Made by a program: the position numbers and the translations under genes | Part shown: positions 53,052 through 62,128 of the stretch, in pieces | How the letters are laid out: each line of letters starts with the position of its first letter | Position numbering within the stretch: the stretch's first letter is position 1 | Assembly (NCBI GenBank): GCA_016927935.1 | Contig: JAFGLS010000195.1 | Coordinates: 31,387 to 95,386 of the forward strand | DNA from: Syntrophaceae bacterium | GTDB taxonomy: Bacteria > Desulfobacterota > Syntrophia > Syntrophales > Smithellaceae | DNA length: 64,000 bases | Direction of reading: 5' to 3' | Notes under the pieces: generated by a model | What the model was told of the DNA's origin: nothing | Seen by the model: the letters and a program-made list of their open reading frames with translations, nothing else | Databases searched by the model: none

Positions 53052-53819
53052 ATGGATAAAAAAACGAAATCAATCGCTTTATGCGGAAAAGGCGGCGTGG
53101 GCAAGACATCGGTGGCGGCGCTGATGGTCAAGAACCTTGCCAAAAGAAAGGATTTAAAGATTCTGGCAATTGATGCCGACCCCTCTGTGGGGCTTTGCAC
53201 GGCCCTGGGAATACAGGTCAAAAAGACTGTGGATAATATCCGAAATGATTTAATCAGATCCATTAAGAAAAGAGAAAAAACAGATAAGGACGCCACACTG
53301 AACATGCTTGATTATGAACTCTTTGATGCCTTGACAGAAATTAACAACGTCGGATTCCTGGCGATAGGACGGCCGGAATCCGAAGGTTGCTTTTGCAAAG
53401 TCAATTCTCTTCTGAAGGATATCATTCAGGACCTGGCGAAAAGTTTTGATGTGGTGCTCATTGATGGAGAAGCGGGGGTCGAACAGATTAACAGAAGAGT
53501 AATGAAAACGATTGATCACCTGATCATGATCTCCGACACGTCCGCCAAGGGTATAAATGTCGTCAATACCATCAAGCATCTAGCCCAGGACAACAAGGCT
53601 GTAGATTATAAAAGTATGGGGATGATACTAAACCGCGTCCGGGATGAAAACGACGTGCAAAGTATCAGGAAAAATGTTCTTGTTGATGTTTTGGGCTGGC
53701 TGCACGAGGATGAGTTAATAAGAGATTTTGATTTTCACGGCAAGTCTTTCTTTGATTTTCCTGATGACGCAGGGGCATGTAAAATAGTAAATCAAATTAT
53801 TCGGAATTTGCAGATTTAA
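53052..53819 (+). CDS. CooC/AcsF-family metallochaperone ATPase
   Basis: 255 residues of the MinD/SIMIBI class: deviant Walker A G-K-G-G-V-G-K-T (12-19), D-A-D-P-S (41-45), and the C113-x-C115 pair (E-G-C-F-C-K-V) that binds nickel or zinc at the dimer interface in CooC1. CooC inserts nickel into CO dehydrogenase, AcsF into acetyl-CoA synthase. No CODH or complete ACS genes are here, so it may serve the AcsB-like protein next door or the BCR/HAD enzymes. Confidence 0.87.
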   Translation: MDKKTKSIALCGKGGVGKTSVAALMVKNLAKRKDLKILAIDADPSVGLCTALGIQVKKTVDNIRNDLIRSIKKREKTDKDATLNMLDYELFDALTEINNVGFLAIGRPESEGCFCKVNSLLKDIIQDLAKSFDVVLIDGEAGVEQINRRVMKTIDHLIMISDTSAKGINVVNTIKHLAQDNKAVDYKSMGMILNRVRDENDVQSIRKNVLVDVLGWLHEDELIRDFDFHGKSFFDFPDDAGACKIVNQIIRNLQI

Positions 53820-53843
53820 TATAACAGAAGAAAGAAATTTATT

Positions 53844-54977
53844 ATGACAGCAACCATTAATATAATGAAGACATTTAGAGAACTTCTGGAGAATCCGCAG
53901 AACCGACTTGTTGAGCAAGCGGTGCAGGACGGTCGTATACCCATCGGGTATTCCTGCTCTTTCGTGCCCGAGGCTCTGCTTATGGCAGACAGGCTTTTTC
54001 CGGTACGCCTTCATGCACCGGATGTTGCAGGTACGGAGCTTGCCGATAATTACATGTCCAGCCTGACCTGTTCCTATTCGCGCAGCCTACTGGAATTCGC
54101 CCTGAACGACCGGTATGACTGGATTAAAGGATGGGTCTTCGTGCCCTCTTGCGCGCATATGCAGCGGCTTTTCGACAACTTCGAGTATCTGAAAAAGCCC
54201 GGTTTCAGCCATGTCATAGACGTGCCCCGCAAGAGGAACGATATCACTCTGAAATGGCAGGAAGAAGAAATCCGGATGCTTGCGGACAAGCTTTCGTCCC
54301 ATTTCCACGTTGACATGAGCGATACCTCGCTCTTGAAGGCCATAGAAGAGTGGAACAATTTCTCACAGGTAATACAGGCCATCGGAGAGTTGCGGAAAAA
54401 TCCCAATCCCCCGATCACGGGCGCTGAGTTTCACAGCATGCTCATGGCCTGCCTTGTTTCCCCCAACGATCTGATTCTTCCCCTCGTAAAGGCCTTGCAC
54501 GAGGAAATCAAACATCAAGAAGGCAACAGGAAATACCGCGCCCGGCTCATGATGGTGGGCGGAAATCTGCATGATCCTGAATTTATCATGATTATTGAGT
54601 CACAGGGTGCTCTGGTGGTAGCCGATCGTTTCTGTACCGGTTCCATTCCGGGCATTCAGCCCATTCCCGTCAATGATGATCCCATCAGGTCCCTGGCTGT
54701 GCACACCTTTGCCAAGACGCTATGTCCCCGAATGATGGAGGATTTCGACCGCCGGCTCGATGTCATCTTGAACACGATAAAGGAATACAACGTGGATGGG
54801 ATTGTACTGGAAATCATCAAGTTCTGCGACCTCTGGGGAGTGGATTCCATGCCTCTGGTTAGGGCACTGCGGGACAAAGGAATACCTGTCCTGAAACTGG
54901 AACGCGAATACCGGACGGGTGGAGAAGGCCAACTCCGCACCAGGGTGCAGGCCTTCATCGAGAGTATGGGCAAATGA
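53844..54977 (+). CDS. BCR/HAD family B subunit, module 3
   Basis: 377 residues. Conserved C38 (G-Y-S-C-S-F-V-P-E), C76 (L-T-C-S-Y), C103 (P-S-C-A-H-M-Q-R, with A in place of the usual D after the cysteine) and C328 (K-F-C-D-L-W). First gene of module 3, whose GC content is higher than module 2. Weak ribosome site; an in-frame ATG at codon 8 is an alternative start. Confidence 0.88.
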   Translation: MTATINIMKTFRELLENPQNRLVEQAVQDGRIPIGYSCSFVPEALLMADRLFPVRLHAPDVAGTELADNYMSSLTCSYSRSLLEFALNDRYDWIKGWVFVPSCAHMQRLFDNFEYLKKPGFSHVIDVPRKRNDITLKWQEEEIRMLADKLSSHFHVDMSDTSLLKAIEEWNNFSQVIQAIGELRKNPNPPITGAEFHSMLMACLVSPNDLILPLVKALHEEIKHQEGNRKYRARLMMVGGNLHDPEFIMIIESQGALVVADRFCTGSIPGIQPIPVNDDPIRSLAVHTFAKTLCPRMMEDFDRRLDVILNTIKEYNVDGIVLEIIKFCDLWGVDSMPLVRALRDKGIPVLKLEREYRTGGEGQLRTRVQAFIESMGK

Positions 54978-55004
54978 CGGATTGAAAAAGGAGGAATACT
55001 TACC

Positions 55005-56516
55005 GTGATTAAGATGCTTATTAGCATCAAGGCACTGATCATACGTCTGCCGGAGATTATAAAAGGTTTATGGCAGGATTCACTGATTAAATATCTCATC
55101 AGTGTTGAAAACCCCGTGGATGCACTAACGTATATGAAATACTGGATTATCAACTACTACCAGATAGGGAAACTCCAAATGGAGATGATCCTAAAACTCG
55201 GTCCTGCTGCCCCTGTCAGGATGTTTATCAGGTATCCATGGATGTTGACTCTGCTGTGGGGAAACAGGCTGATGCGCAGGTATGGACAGGGTAGAACAGG
55301 GCGATATCTCGAGTCTGTTTGCTTGACATTGCATTCCATCAATAGCGGAATCGGTGACACATTGAGGCAGATGTTTCTTCACCCCGACCGTTTGGTAATT
55401 ACAGAGGATCTGCTGCCCCTGGATATCGTTCATGCCATGGGGCTTTTTGGATATCAGCTGGAAGGCATGGGGATCGTGCTGCCCCTGATAGATTCTTCTT
55501 CATGCGAGAAATACATTGATGAGGCGGAGAATGAGGGCATGAACCCGGATTCCTGCAGCCTGCCCAAGACAACGGTAGGTATGGTTCTAAAGGGCCAGAT
55601 GCCCAAGGGTTTAGCCATGATAAGTTCTAATTTGCCCTGCGATGCCGGCGCGGCTTCATACGCTTTTTTTCAACGCATTTTTAATATACCAACCTATCGA
55701 CTTGATGTGCCATATAATTTTTTCAATGAAAGGGCAGAAAACCTGTTCATTGAAGACGTAAAGGGCATGATTGCCTTTCTGGAAAAGCACACGCCCGGCC
55801 GCATGGATTGGGAACGTTTCCGGAAAATCTGTAAAAACCGCAACCGCATGCTGGAGCTGGAACTGGAGCTGTGGGATATGATGCGCGTAAGGCCCGCTCC
55901 CCTGGCAGCAGAGGCGGTGTGGCTGAGCCATCTCTGGCATTACAATGTCAGCCCGGATTACGAGGAGTCCACCAGGCTCTTCGAGAATATCGTCAGTCTG
56001 GCCAGAAAGAACCTGGAAGAAAACATTCCGGCCACTCGAAATGAGCGATTCCGAACCATTATCTGGAATCCGCCCTTGCTCCATTTTTCCCACATAATCA
56101 ACTGGGCCGAGCGAACTTACGGCCTGACGGTCATTAACGACAGTATGACTTACCATCATCACCTTCCCGTTGACACATCAACACCCGATTCCATGCTGCG
56201 CGGCTGGAGCAGGATTATCATGCAGGGTCCCATGGTTCGCCATACCAGGGGACCGGCAGAGAACTACATGGACGACATTTTTCGTGCCTATAAACAGTTC
56301 GACCTTGACATGGTCTGGATAGCCAATCACGTAGGCTGCAAGGGCGGGCAGGCTATGAACGGCATCCTGCGCGAGAGATGCCGTGAAAAAGGAATACCGC
56401 TGCTCATCCTCGACTACGACTTGAATGATCCTCGCATTGTGTCTCATGACAATATGAAGCGGCAGGTTGAACATTTTATGAACAACGTCATGAAGGCCCC
56501 GCGCCTCGATCAATGA
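55005..56516 (+). CDS. BCR/HAD family A subunit, module 3
   Basis: 503 residues from a GTG at 55005 with AAGGAGG 10 bases upstream. Conserved C184 (D-S-C-S-L-P-K), C212 (P-C-D-A-G) and C444 (N-H-V-G-C-K-G-G-Q). The position of C86/C116 in the other two A subunits is E-D-L-L here, so this one lacks the extra cysteine and follows the classical three-cysteine pattern. A helical N-terminal ~100 residues precede the core. Confidence 0.87.
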   Translation: MIKMLISIKALIIRLPEIIKGLWQDSLIKYLISVENPVDALTYMKYWIINYYQIGKLQMEMILKLGPAAPVRMFIRYPWMLTLLWGNRLMRRYGQGRTGRYLESVCLTLHSINSGIGDTLRQMFLHPDRLVITEDLLPLDIVHAMGLFGYQLEGMGIVLPLIDSSSCEKYIDEAENEGMNPDSCSLPKTTVGMVLKGQMPKGLAMISSNLPCDAGAASYAFFQRIFNIPTYRLDVPYNFFNERAENLFIEDVKGMIAFLEKHTPGRMDWERFRKICKNRNRMLELELELWDMMRVRPAPLAAEAVWLSHLWHYNVSPDYEESTRLFENIVSLARKNLEENIPATRNERFRTIIWNPPLLHFSHIINWAERTYGLTVINDSMTYHHHLPVDTSTPDSMLRGWSRIIMQGPMVRHTRGPAENYMDDIFRAYKQFDLDMVWIANHVGCKGGQAMNGILRERCREKGIPLLILDYDLNDPRIVSHDNMKRQVEHFMNNVMKAPRLDQ

Positions 56517-56597
56517 GCGATGTTAAATGCACCACAAGAATGCCCGGCAAGAGCCGGATGTTGAATTACACGGAAATAAATACTAATGGAGAAACAT

Positions 56598-57404
56598 ATG
56601 GCAACAAAATATTTCGGTGGATGTGATGTAGGATCCACTACAGGAAAGGCAGTCATCATCGACGAAAATGGAAACATCAAGGCATCGGTCATCCTCCCGA
56701 GCGAGATTGACCCTGAATTGACCTCGAAGCTCACCCTCGAGAAGGCATGCGCTCAAGTACCGGACCTCGAAGGATATAAAAACCTCATTTACCTCATAGG
56801 AACCGGCTATGGAAGAAACGAAGTGCCCTTTGCCGATGAAAACATTTCGGAGATCAGCTGCCACGCCATGGGTACCTTCTTCTGCAACCCTAAAATCAAG
56901 ACGATTGTGGACATCGGCGGACAGGATGTGAAAGCCATATCAGTCGGCAATAACGGCTCAGTCCTGGAGTTTGCCATGAACGATAAGTGTGCAGCCGGTA
57001 CGGGCCGTTTCTTCGAAGCCATGAGCAGAGTATTCCGTATGGACCTGGAAGAATTCTCCGCGCTATCCCTCAAGGCGAACAGAGTCATCCCCGTAACGGC
57101 CCAGTGCAGCGTCTTTGCGGAAAGCGAAGTCATCAGTCTCCTGGCCAACCGTAATCCTCCGGAAGAAGTCGCTGCCGGCATTCAGACCGCCGTGTCCAAG
57201 CGTTGCTTCACACTGCTTAAGCGCATCGGCATACGGCCTCAGGTGACTGTTACAGGAGGATGCGCAAAGAATAAGGGGCTCATCAAAGCACTCTCAAAGA
57301 TAATAAACATGGAAGTAACTCCATTACCTGTTGATCCGCAAACAATAGGAGCCCTGGGAGCCGCCGTGTACGCAAGACAAAAATCAAACGGCCGTTTGGC
57401 CTAG
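56598..57404 (+). CDS. BCR/HAD activator ATPase 5
   Basis: 268 residues from the ATG at 56598, which has GGAG 6 bases upstream; an ATG 12 bases earlier lacks a clear site. Canonical motifs: G-C-D-V-G-S-T-T-G-K, G-T-G-Y-G-R, D-I-G-G-Q-D-V-K, N-D-K-C-A-A-G-T-G (C131), A-Q-C-S-V-F-A-E (C170), G-G-C-A-K-N-K-G. The only ATPase of module 3, so probably a homodimer like HgdC. It lies 81 bases after the A subunit. Confidence 0.94.
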   Translation: MATKYFGGCDVGSTTGKAVIIDENGNIKASVILPSEIDPELTSKLTLEKACAQVPDLEGYKNLIYLIGTGYGRNEVPFADENISEISCHAMGTFFCNPKIKTIVDIGGQDVKAISVGNNGSVLEFAMNDKCAAGTGRFFEAMSRVFRMDLEEFSALSLKANRVIPVTAQCSVFAESEVISLLANRNPPEEVAAGIQTAVSKRCFTLLKRIGIRPQVTVTGGCAKNKGLIKALSKIINMEVTPLPVDPQTIGALGAAVYARQKSNGRLA

Positions 57405-57456
57405 CAAGGCACACTTGTCCGTATAAAAGGATTTTCTTAACAATGGAATCGGCTTC

Positions 57457-58704
57457 ATGACGAAAACTGATAAAACCGGCAATAAAGCAATTGCTGCCTA
57501 TCTGGAAGCAAATCTCGGTAAAAATATTCTTCCACTGCCCATATTTGAAGAAAGCCTGCCCGGCACAAACCCAACTGAAGTCTTATTGTTCTATAAAAAA
57601 GGGACTCCCGTATCAAAACTCGTAAAAAGCATTTTCCAGACCGCCGAGCATTACAATCTTTTTTCCAGTCGTTTAATCATGATTGATGACAACAAATTTG
57701 CTTTACAGCACTGCAAAGATGGAGCGATGGTAGAGGTTTTACCGCCTATTGATACTACTTTTGATAATCTCAATATTGATGACATTAGAAAGATGATGGT
57801 GCATGTAAAGACCTTGCCGGGCGAACCTCTTTTCGCTATAACGGGAATACCGATAAACGACGGGATATTGGGCGCAATCAGCTGTTCTCACGCAATAGGT
57901 GACGGTATTGCCCTGATGCTTTTTTTATATGCATGGGGGTGTGTAATTGAAGATAAAGATTTTCCTCTGCCGTCTTCTCAAAGATTATTCAAAGGGAAAC
58001 CCGTTGATTTTGATAAAATTGATAAAACCTTTGTCCCGCCACTTTCTGAGCTGAACGATAAAATCCAGAATCGAGTCAAAAATGCGAGCAATAAAGAAAC
58101 ATACACAATAAGAGAATACTTTTCGGATGAGTTTATCCAAAAAATCAAGAATGAGGCAAAATCAGAGAACGACAAATACATAATCTCCAGCAACCAAATT
58201 ATGATTTCCGTCTTGTTAAAAAAATATCATGATCACATTCTGCCGGACACCGACAGAATTATAATAAGGAATCCTGTAAATTTAAGGGATGTCCATCCTG
58301 ATATTGACCCACTTTATATTGGAAACGCTCATTTCGACAGCATCACCGAATTCACCAAAGATGAAATCAATAAAATGTCCATACATGAAATTGCCTATCG
58401 TCTGAAAGAATCAATTTCCAATTCGAGAAGCGAAAGCTACGTTAAGGAAATAGTTTGCTTATCTAAGTACGGACTAGATTTTAAAGCTGACTTTCTTAAA
58501 AGTCGTCCGCCTTCCAATATGGAGGCAGATATACTTTCCAGCAATTTAACTCATTTGAATGATCTGGAAGCTATGGGGCTTGGTACAAATATCGGAAGCG
58601 TTTCCTATATCGGTCTGGCTTTTTATAAAACAGCATTCACCATGTTGAAGGAAAAAAGCGGCAGGATATTCGCGCAAATAACCAGCAGATATCCGTTTAC
58701 TTAA
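57457..58704 (+). CDS. HXXXD-motif acyltransferase (BAHD/condensation-like)
   Basis: 415 residues in the two-domain layout of CoA-dependent acyltransferases. Catalytic motif S-H-A-I-G-D-G (H about 148, D about 152). No D-F-G-W-G motif, so not a typical plant-type BAHD enzyme; the lysine/glutamate-rich body also recalls polyketide-associated or wax-ester-like transferases. Would move an acyl group from CoA to an alcohol or amine. It follows the cluster after 53 bases with a weak ribosome site; membership in the operon is uncertain. Confidence 0.7.
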   Translation: MTKTDKTGNKAIAAYLEANLGKNILPLPIFEESLPGTNPTEVLLFYKKGTPVSKLVKSIFQTAEHYNLFSSRLIMIDDNKFALQHCKDGAMVEVLPPIDTTFDNLNIDDIRKMMVHVKTLPGEPLFAITGIPINDGILGAISCSHAIGDGIALMLFLYAWGCVIEDKDFPLPSSQRLFKGKPVDFDKIDKTFVPPLSELNDKIQNRVKNASNKETYTIREYFSDEFIQKIKNEAKSENDKYIISSNQIMISVLLKKYHDHILPDTDRIIIRNPVNLRDVHPDIDPLYIGNAHFDSITEFTKDEINKMSIHEIAYRLKESISNSRSESYVKEIVCLSKYGLDFKADFLKSRPPSNMEADILSSNLTHLNDLEAMGLGTNIGSVSYIGLAFYKTAFTMLKEKSGRIFAQITSRYPFT

Positions 58705-58755
58705 TCTCCATAAGATGTCTGTAATTTTATAAATTGTAATAATACAATTTTACTA

Positions 58756-58784
58756 TTGACAATTATTATTTAGAAACTTATGAA
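58756..58784 (+). promoter_or_regulatory. sigma70 promoter of the 52-residue protein gene
   Basis: TTGACA (58756-58761), 17-base spacer, TATGAA (58779-58784), 42 bases before the ATG. An 8-bp perfect hairpin (AAATTGTA 58731-58738 / TACAATTT 58743-58750) lies just upstream and may end the preceding transcript or act as an operator. Confidence 0.6.
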
Positions 58785-58826
58785 GAATAATTAATAATCA
58801 TTAATTAAACATAAAAGGAGGAAGTT

Positions 58827-58985
58827 ATGAGAAATTCAAATGGAGTTCCCTTAGATAGGGAAATTAATGTTAGATTTGCAAATATGGAATTCGGTCATGA
58901 CTCTTACACCTATCATGAGATTCCTGTAAATGAAGATGTAATGAAATATTATACCAAAGGAATTCCTCCTGGTGATGCAGTTTAA
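58827..58985 (+). CDS. 52-residue protein, unknown function
   Basis: ATG at 58827 after AAAGGAGG (58815-58822). Reads MRNSNGVPLDREINVRFANM, then E-F-G-H-D-S-Y-T-Y-H-E-I-P-V-N-E-D-V-M, ending G-I-P-P-G-D-A-V. Soluble, no cysteine, no signal, three histidine/tyrosine-rich turns. Its own consensus promoter, strong ribosome site and perfect terminator mark a real, probably abundant small protein. Family not recognised. Confidence 0.75.
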   Translation: MRNSNGVPLDREINVRFANMEFGHDSYTYHEIPVNEDVMKYYTKGIPPGDAV

Positions 58986-59072
58986 AAGTTAATTTTTAAA
59001 ACAGTTAATGTTCAAAGTTTAAATTATAGAGTAATATTTTAACTTTTTTAATAAGAATATAAAAAAATTGAT

Positions 59073-59105
59073 AAAAGCAGAATCAATAATGATTCTGCTT
59101 TTTTA
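59073..59105 (+). terminator. rho-independent terminator of the small protein gene
   Basis: AAAAGCAGAATCA (59073-59085), loop ATAA, TGATTCTGCTTTT (59090-59102): a perfect 13-bp stem running into T's. Confidence 0.88.
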
Positions 59106-59135
59106 TTTCTTTCTTCTTTATTAATTTTTAATCTT

Positions 59136-59153
59136 GTAATTTTATGCTAGGTT
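59136..59153. repeat. 18-base motif shared with 34132-34149
   Basis: Identical GTAATTTTATGCTAGGTT, about 220 bases before the antiporter gene. The rest of 59106-59371 shows no gene. Confidence 0.35.
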
Positions 59154-59371
59154 ACCTGTAATAAATACAACTATAAATTAACAAAATATAAAATAAACTT
59201 TAAATTTTATTGTCATGATTACCTTGACACACAAGACAGTGACTCTTATACTTCACGTCAAAACTCAGAAACAGTGGTAATGTTTCGACATCTTATTTTT
59301 GATAGAGGATACAGAAGTTCTAATCAAATTGAAATGATAAAATAACATTTGCTGTAAAAGAATTCGACACA

Positions 59372-60571
59372 ATGACTTATTATATTTTAATATTTTTCTG
59401 CGTTGCAATACTTCTGGCTTATTTTTTTGAAATTACGTCCGGCCAAACAAAAATTCCTGGTGTCCTTCTTCTTGTTCTTACAGGGATGGCCGTGAATTCC
59501 ATTGCCGATTTTTATCATTTTGAAATTCCCCAAATTGACGTAATATTACCGGTAATGGGTACTTTGGGACTTGTTCTGATTGTTCTGGAAGCCAGCCTTG
59601 ACCTAACCCTGAGTCGAGAGAGAAACAGCCTGATTATCAAATCCACGTCTTCCGCTGTCCTTTTGCTTCTGGTATTTGCCTGCTTGTTTGCCTATATCGC
59701 GGCCTATTATTTTGATTACGATATTAAAAATTCCCTGATTAATATTATTCCAATCGCCGTTATCAGTAGTGCTGTAGCCATTCCTTCAGCTGTTGGTTTA
59801 TCGCAAAACAACAGAGACTTTGTCATTTATGAAAGTTCGGTATCCGACATTTTTGGGATATTGGCTTTTAATTACATTCTCAGCAGTACAGATCAGCTAT
59901 TTTTCGGTTTTATGACATTTTTTATAGAGATCATCATAACACTCCTCGTGTCTGTTGTGTTCAGTTCGGTTCTGGCGGTCATATTGCATAAGATTAGTCA
60001 TCATGTAAAATACATCATTATCTTGACGGCTATTGTTCTGATTTACGCTTTGGCAAAACTGTTTCATTTACCTTCATTGCTGGTGGTTTTGATTTTCGGT
60101 TTGGTTATGAATAATAATAATCTTTTTGAAAATCGTTATTCAGCAAAGATTATTAATTTTGAAGAGTTTAACATGGATTTGAATTCTTTCAAAAGTATCA
60201 CAGCGGAAATGACTTTTATTGTCAGATCTCTCTTTTTTATTCTTTTCGGCTATTATACCAATCTTTTTGATCTGCTGAATTTCAAGAATTTTTTATTCGC
60301 CATTATTATTGTTGCCGCAATATATACCTTACGGGCTCTATATTTAAAATTTATAATAAGGGTTCCACTGACCCCACTGTTATATTTCGCGCCTCGCGGC
60401 CTGATTACCATTCTGCTTTTTCTGAGTATACCCAAATCAATGTCACTATCGTTTATGAATACCGGAGTGGTGACTCAGGTTATATTTATAACTATTTTGA
60501 TAATGACCTACGGTAATATTATTTTGCGAAAAACAAGCCGGTTATTGGAATTTGGTTTGCAAAAAGATTAA
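59372..60571 (+). CDS. cation/proton antiporter (CPA family)
   Basis: 399 residues, about twelve membrane helices. Helices near 135-160 (IPIAVISSAVAIPSAVGL; YESSVSDIFGILAFNY) correspond to the CPA core with the ion-binding Ser/Asp region. No TrkA-N or other cytoplasmic domain follows, so it is the membrane part only. Exchanges Na+ or K+ for protons. Monocistronic. Confidence 0.87.
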   Translation: MTYYILIFFCVAILLAYFFEITSGQTKIPGVLLLVLTGMAVNSIADFYHFEIPQIDVILPVMGTLGLVLIVLEASLDLTLSRERNSLIIKSTSSAVLLLLVFACLFAYIAAYYFDYDIKNSLINIIPIAVISSAVAIPSAVGLSQNNRDFVIYESSVSDIFGILAFNYILSSTDQLFFGFMTFFIEIIITLLVSVVFSSVLAVILHKISHHVKYIIILTAIVLIYALAKLFHLPSLLVVLIFGLVMNNNNLFENRYSAKIINFEEFNMDLNSFKSITAEMTFIVRSLFFILFGYYTNLFDLLNFKNFLFAIIIVAAIYTLRALYLKFIIRVPLTPLLYFAPRGLITILLFLSIPKSMSLSFMNTGVVTQVIFITILIMTYGNIILRKTSRLLEFGLQKD

Positions 60572-60829
60572 GAAACCTTACATGGGCGAGAAAAAAACAT
60601 GAATATGTTTGTAAAATATTAATCTCTGGCAATAGTGATTGTCTTTATGGAATCTTTCCGTAAATGCTGGTCAATATACAACAAAAAATTTATATTGCAA
60701 CAACAAGCATATCATTAGAGGCATTGATGTAGTCATTAGTATATATTTTTACTATAAATGATCAGTAAATTTATCAAATCATAGAAAAAATTTGAGTCGA
60801 GCGTCATTGATATAATCTAAAAATTTATA

Positions 60830-61879
60830 TTACTCATTATTTATAAAAACAGTTTGTGTCGGATATGCAAATTCAATACCTTCTTCGGAGAAGCGTCGGA
60901 ATATTTCCAGATTGATTGATTCTTGGACATCCATATAAAGATTATAATCAGGATCCGTAACAAAATAAACGACCTCAAAATTAAGTGATGAATCTCCATA
61001 TTCCTTAAAATGAACTCGGCTAAGGCGGGCATGTTCGGTTTTTTTGATAATATCACCAACAATTCCCCTGATGGCTTTAAGCTTTTCCAGTGGAGTTTGG
61101 TAAATTAAACCGAAGCTGAAAACTACACGTCTTTCCGACATGCGTTTATAATTATGAATGCGAGTATTCAAGAGATCATTATTAGAAAAAATAAGTTGTT
61201 CTCCGCTGAGGCTTCGGATTCTCGTGGTTTTTAAACCAATATGTTCGATAGTTCCACAGAGAGAGTCTACTACTATAAAATCTCCGATTACGAAGGGCTT
61301 GTCCAAAACTATGGACAAGGAAGCCAGAAGATCTCCCAGTATATTCTGAACTGCCAGAGCTACAGCGATGCCGCCGATACCCAAACCTGCAACCAACCCC
61401 GTTATGTTTACTCCCATATTGTCCAGTATCAATAGCAAAACAATAGTCCAGAGAATGACACGAGCCACGAATCCCAAGAATGATATTGTTGTTGTACTTG
61501 AAGTGTCCTGATCCATTCGCTTCTTGAGCGTTTGGTCAAGCCAAAAGGTTATGCCGGCACTAACCCAGAGACCTACTTGAACAATCAGAATCAAAATAAC
61601 CGCTTTTTCCCATAATATTTCAACTGATGGTTTCAGCGTTATGACATGAGAAGCAAGATAAGCTGATGCGACAAGTAGAATAAAAAACTTTGTTTGTTTA
61701 AGCATGCTGATTAAGAGATCGTCAATTTGATTGGCTGTTGATGCTGCCAAGGCGGATAGTCTGCGGATGGCTACTGTTTGAATAATTTTCAAAATTGTAA
61801 AGGCAACGATCAAAGTGCATAAAAACAGCAACCAATTTTGCAATTTATTACCAAGATAAAATTCCTGTAACAAATCCAT
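60830..61879 (-). CDS. MscS-family mechanosensitive channel
   Basis: 349 residues: four membrane helices (about 15-32, 63-80, 88-108, 132-152), then the Gly/Ala-rich pore helix (ITGLVAGLGIGGIAVALAVQN, about 155-178) and the cytoplasmic beta domain (P-F-V-I-G-D-F-I-V-V; L-S-G-E-Q-L-I-F-S-N-N-D-L-L). Opens under membrane tension to release solutes. Convergent with the antiporter; both fit osmotic and ion homeostasis. The 258 bases between them show no gene. Confidence 0.94.
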   Translation of the reverse strand: MDLLQEFYLGNKLQNWLLFLCTLIVAFTILKIIQTVAIRRLSALAASTANQIDDLLISMLKQTKFFILLVASAYLASHVITLKPSVEILWEKAVILILIVQVGLWVSAGITFWLDQTLKKRMDQDTSSTTTISFLGFVARVILWTIVLLLILDNMGVNITGLVAGLGIGGIAVALAVQNILGDLLASLSIVLDKPFVIGDFIVVDSLCGTIEHIGLKTTRIRSLSGEQLIFSNNDLLNTRIHNYKRMSERRVVFSFGLIYQTPLEKLKAIRGIVGDIIKKTEHARLSRVHFKEYGDSSLNFEVVYFVTDPDYNLYMDVQESINLEIFRRFSEEGIEFAYPTQTVFINNE

Positions 61880-62128
61880 TTTCCCCTCCTTTATAAATAA
61901 CCTGTCTATTGTTTTGTAAATTCGTCCTTAAATATATATAAACACATATTATTCTTACGTTTATGCATGCGTCATCATAGAATTTTTATCATGTTATTTG
62001 TTATGTTAATTTTTTTCAGTAAACTAATAATTTACACAATCAGTCATATAATTTCATCCTGGCTTTGAAGCTAGAAATTGATACATCAAGTTTTCCAATG
62101 ATAAACCCGACTCACACCATTCTTTAGA

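Noticed and set aside
53052..53819. Calling the CooC-like protein a ParA/MinD partition protein
   Set aside because: The C113-x-C115 pair and surrounding sequence match CooC/AcsF rather than ParA or MinD, and no parB or minE is present.
43934..57404. Assignment as a benzoyl-CoA reductase operon
   Set aside because: Subunit families fit, but five ATPases, degenerate activators, AcsB-like and CooC-like genes and the lack of dch/had/oah-type genes do not match the known class I operon; substrate left open.
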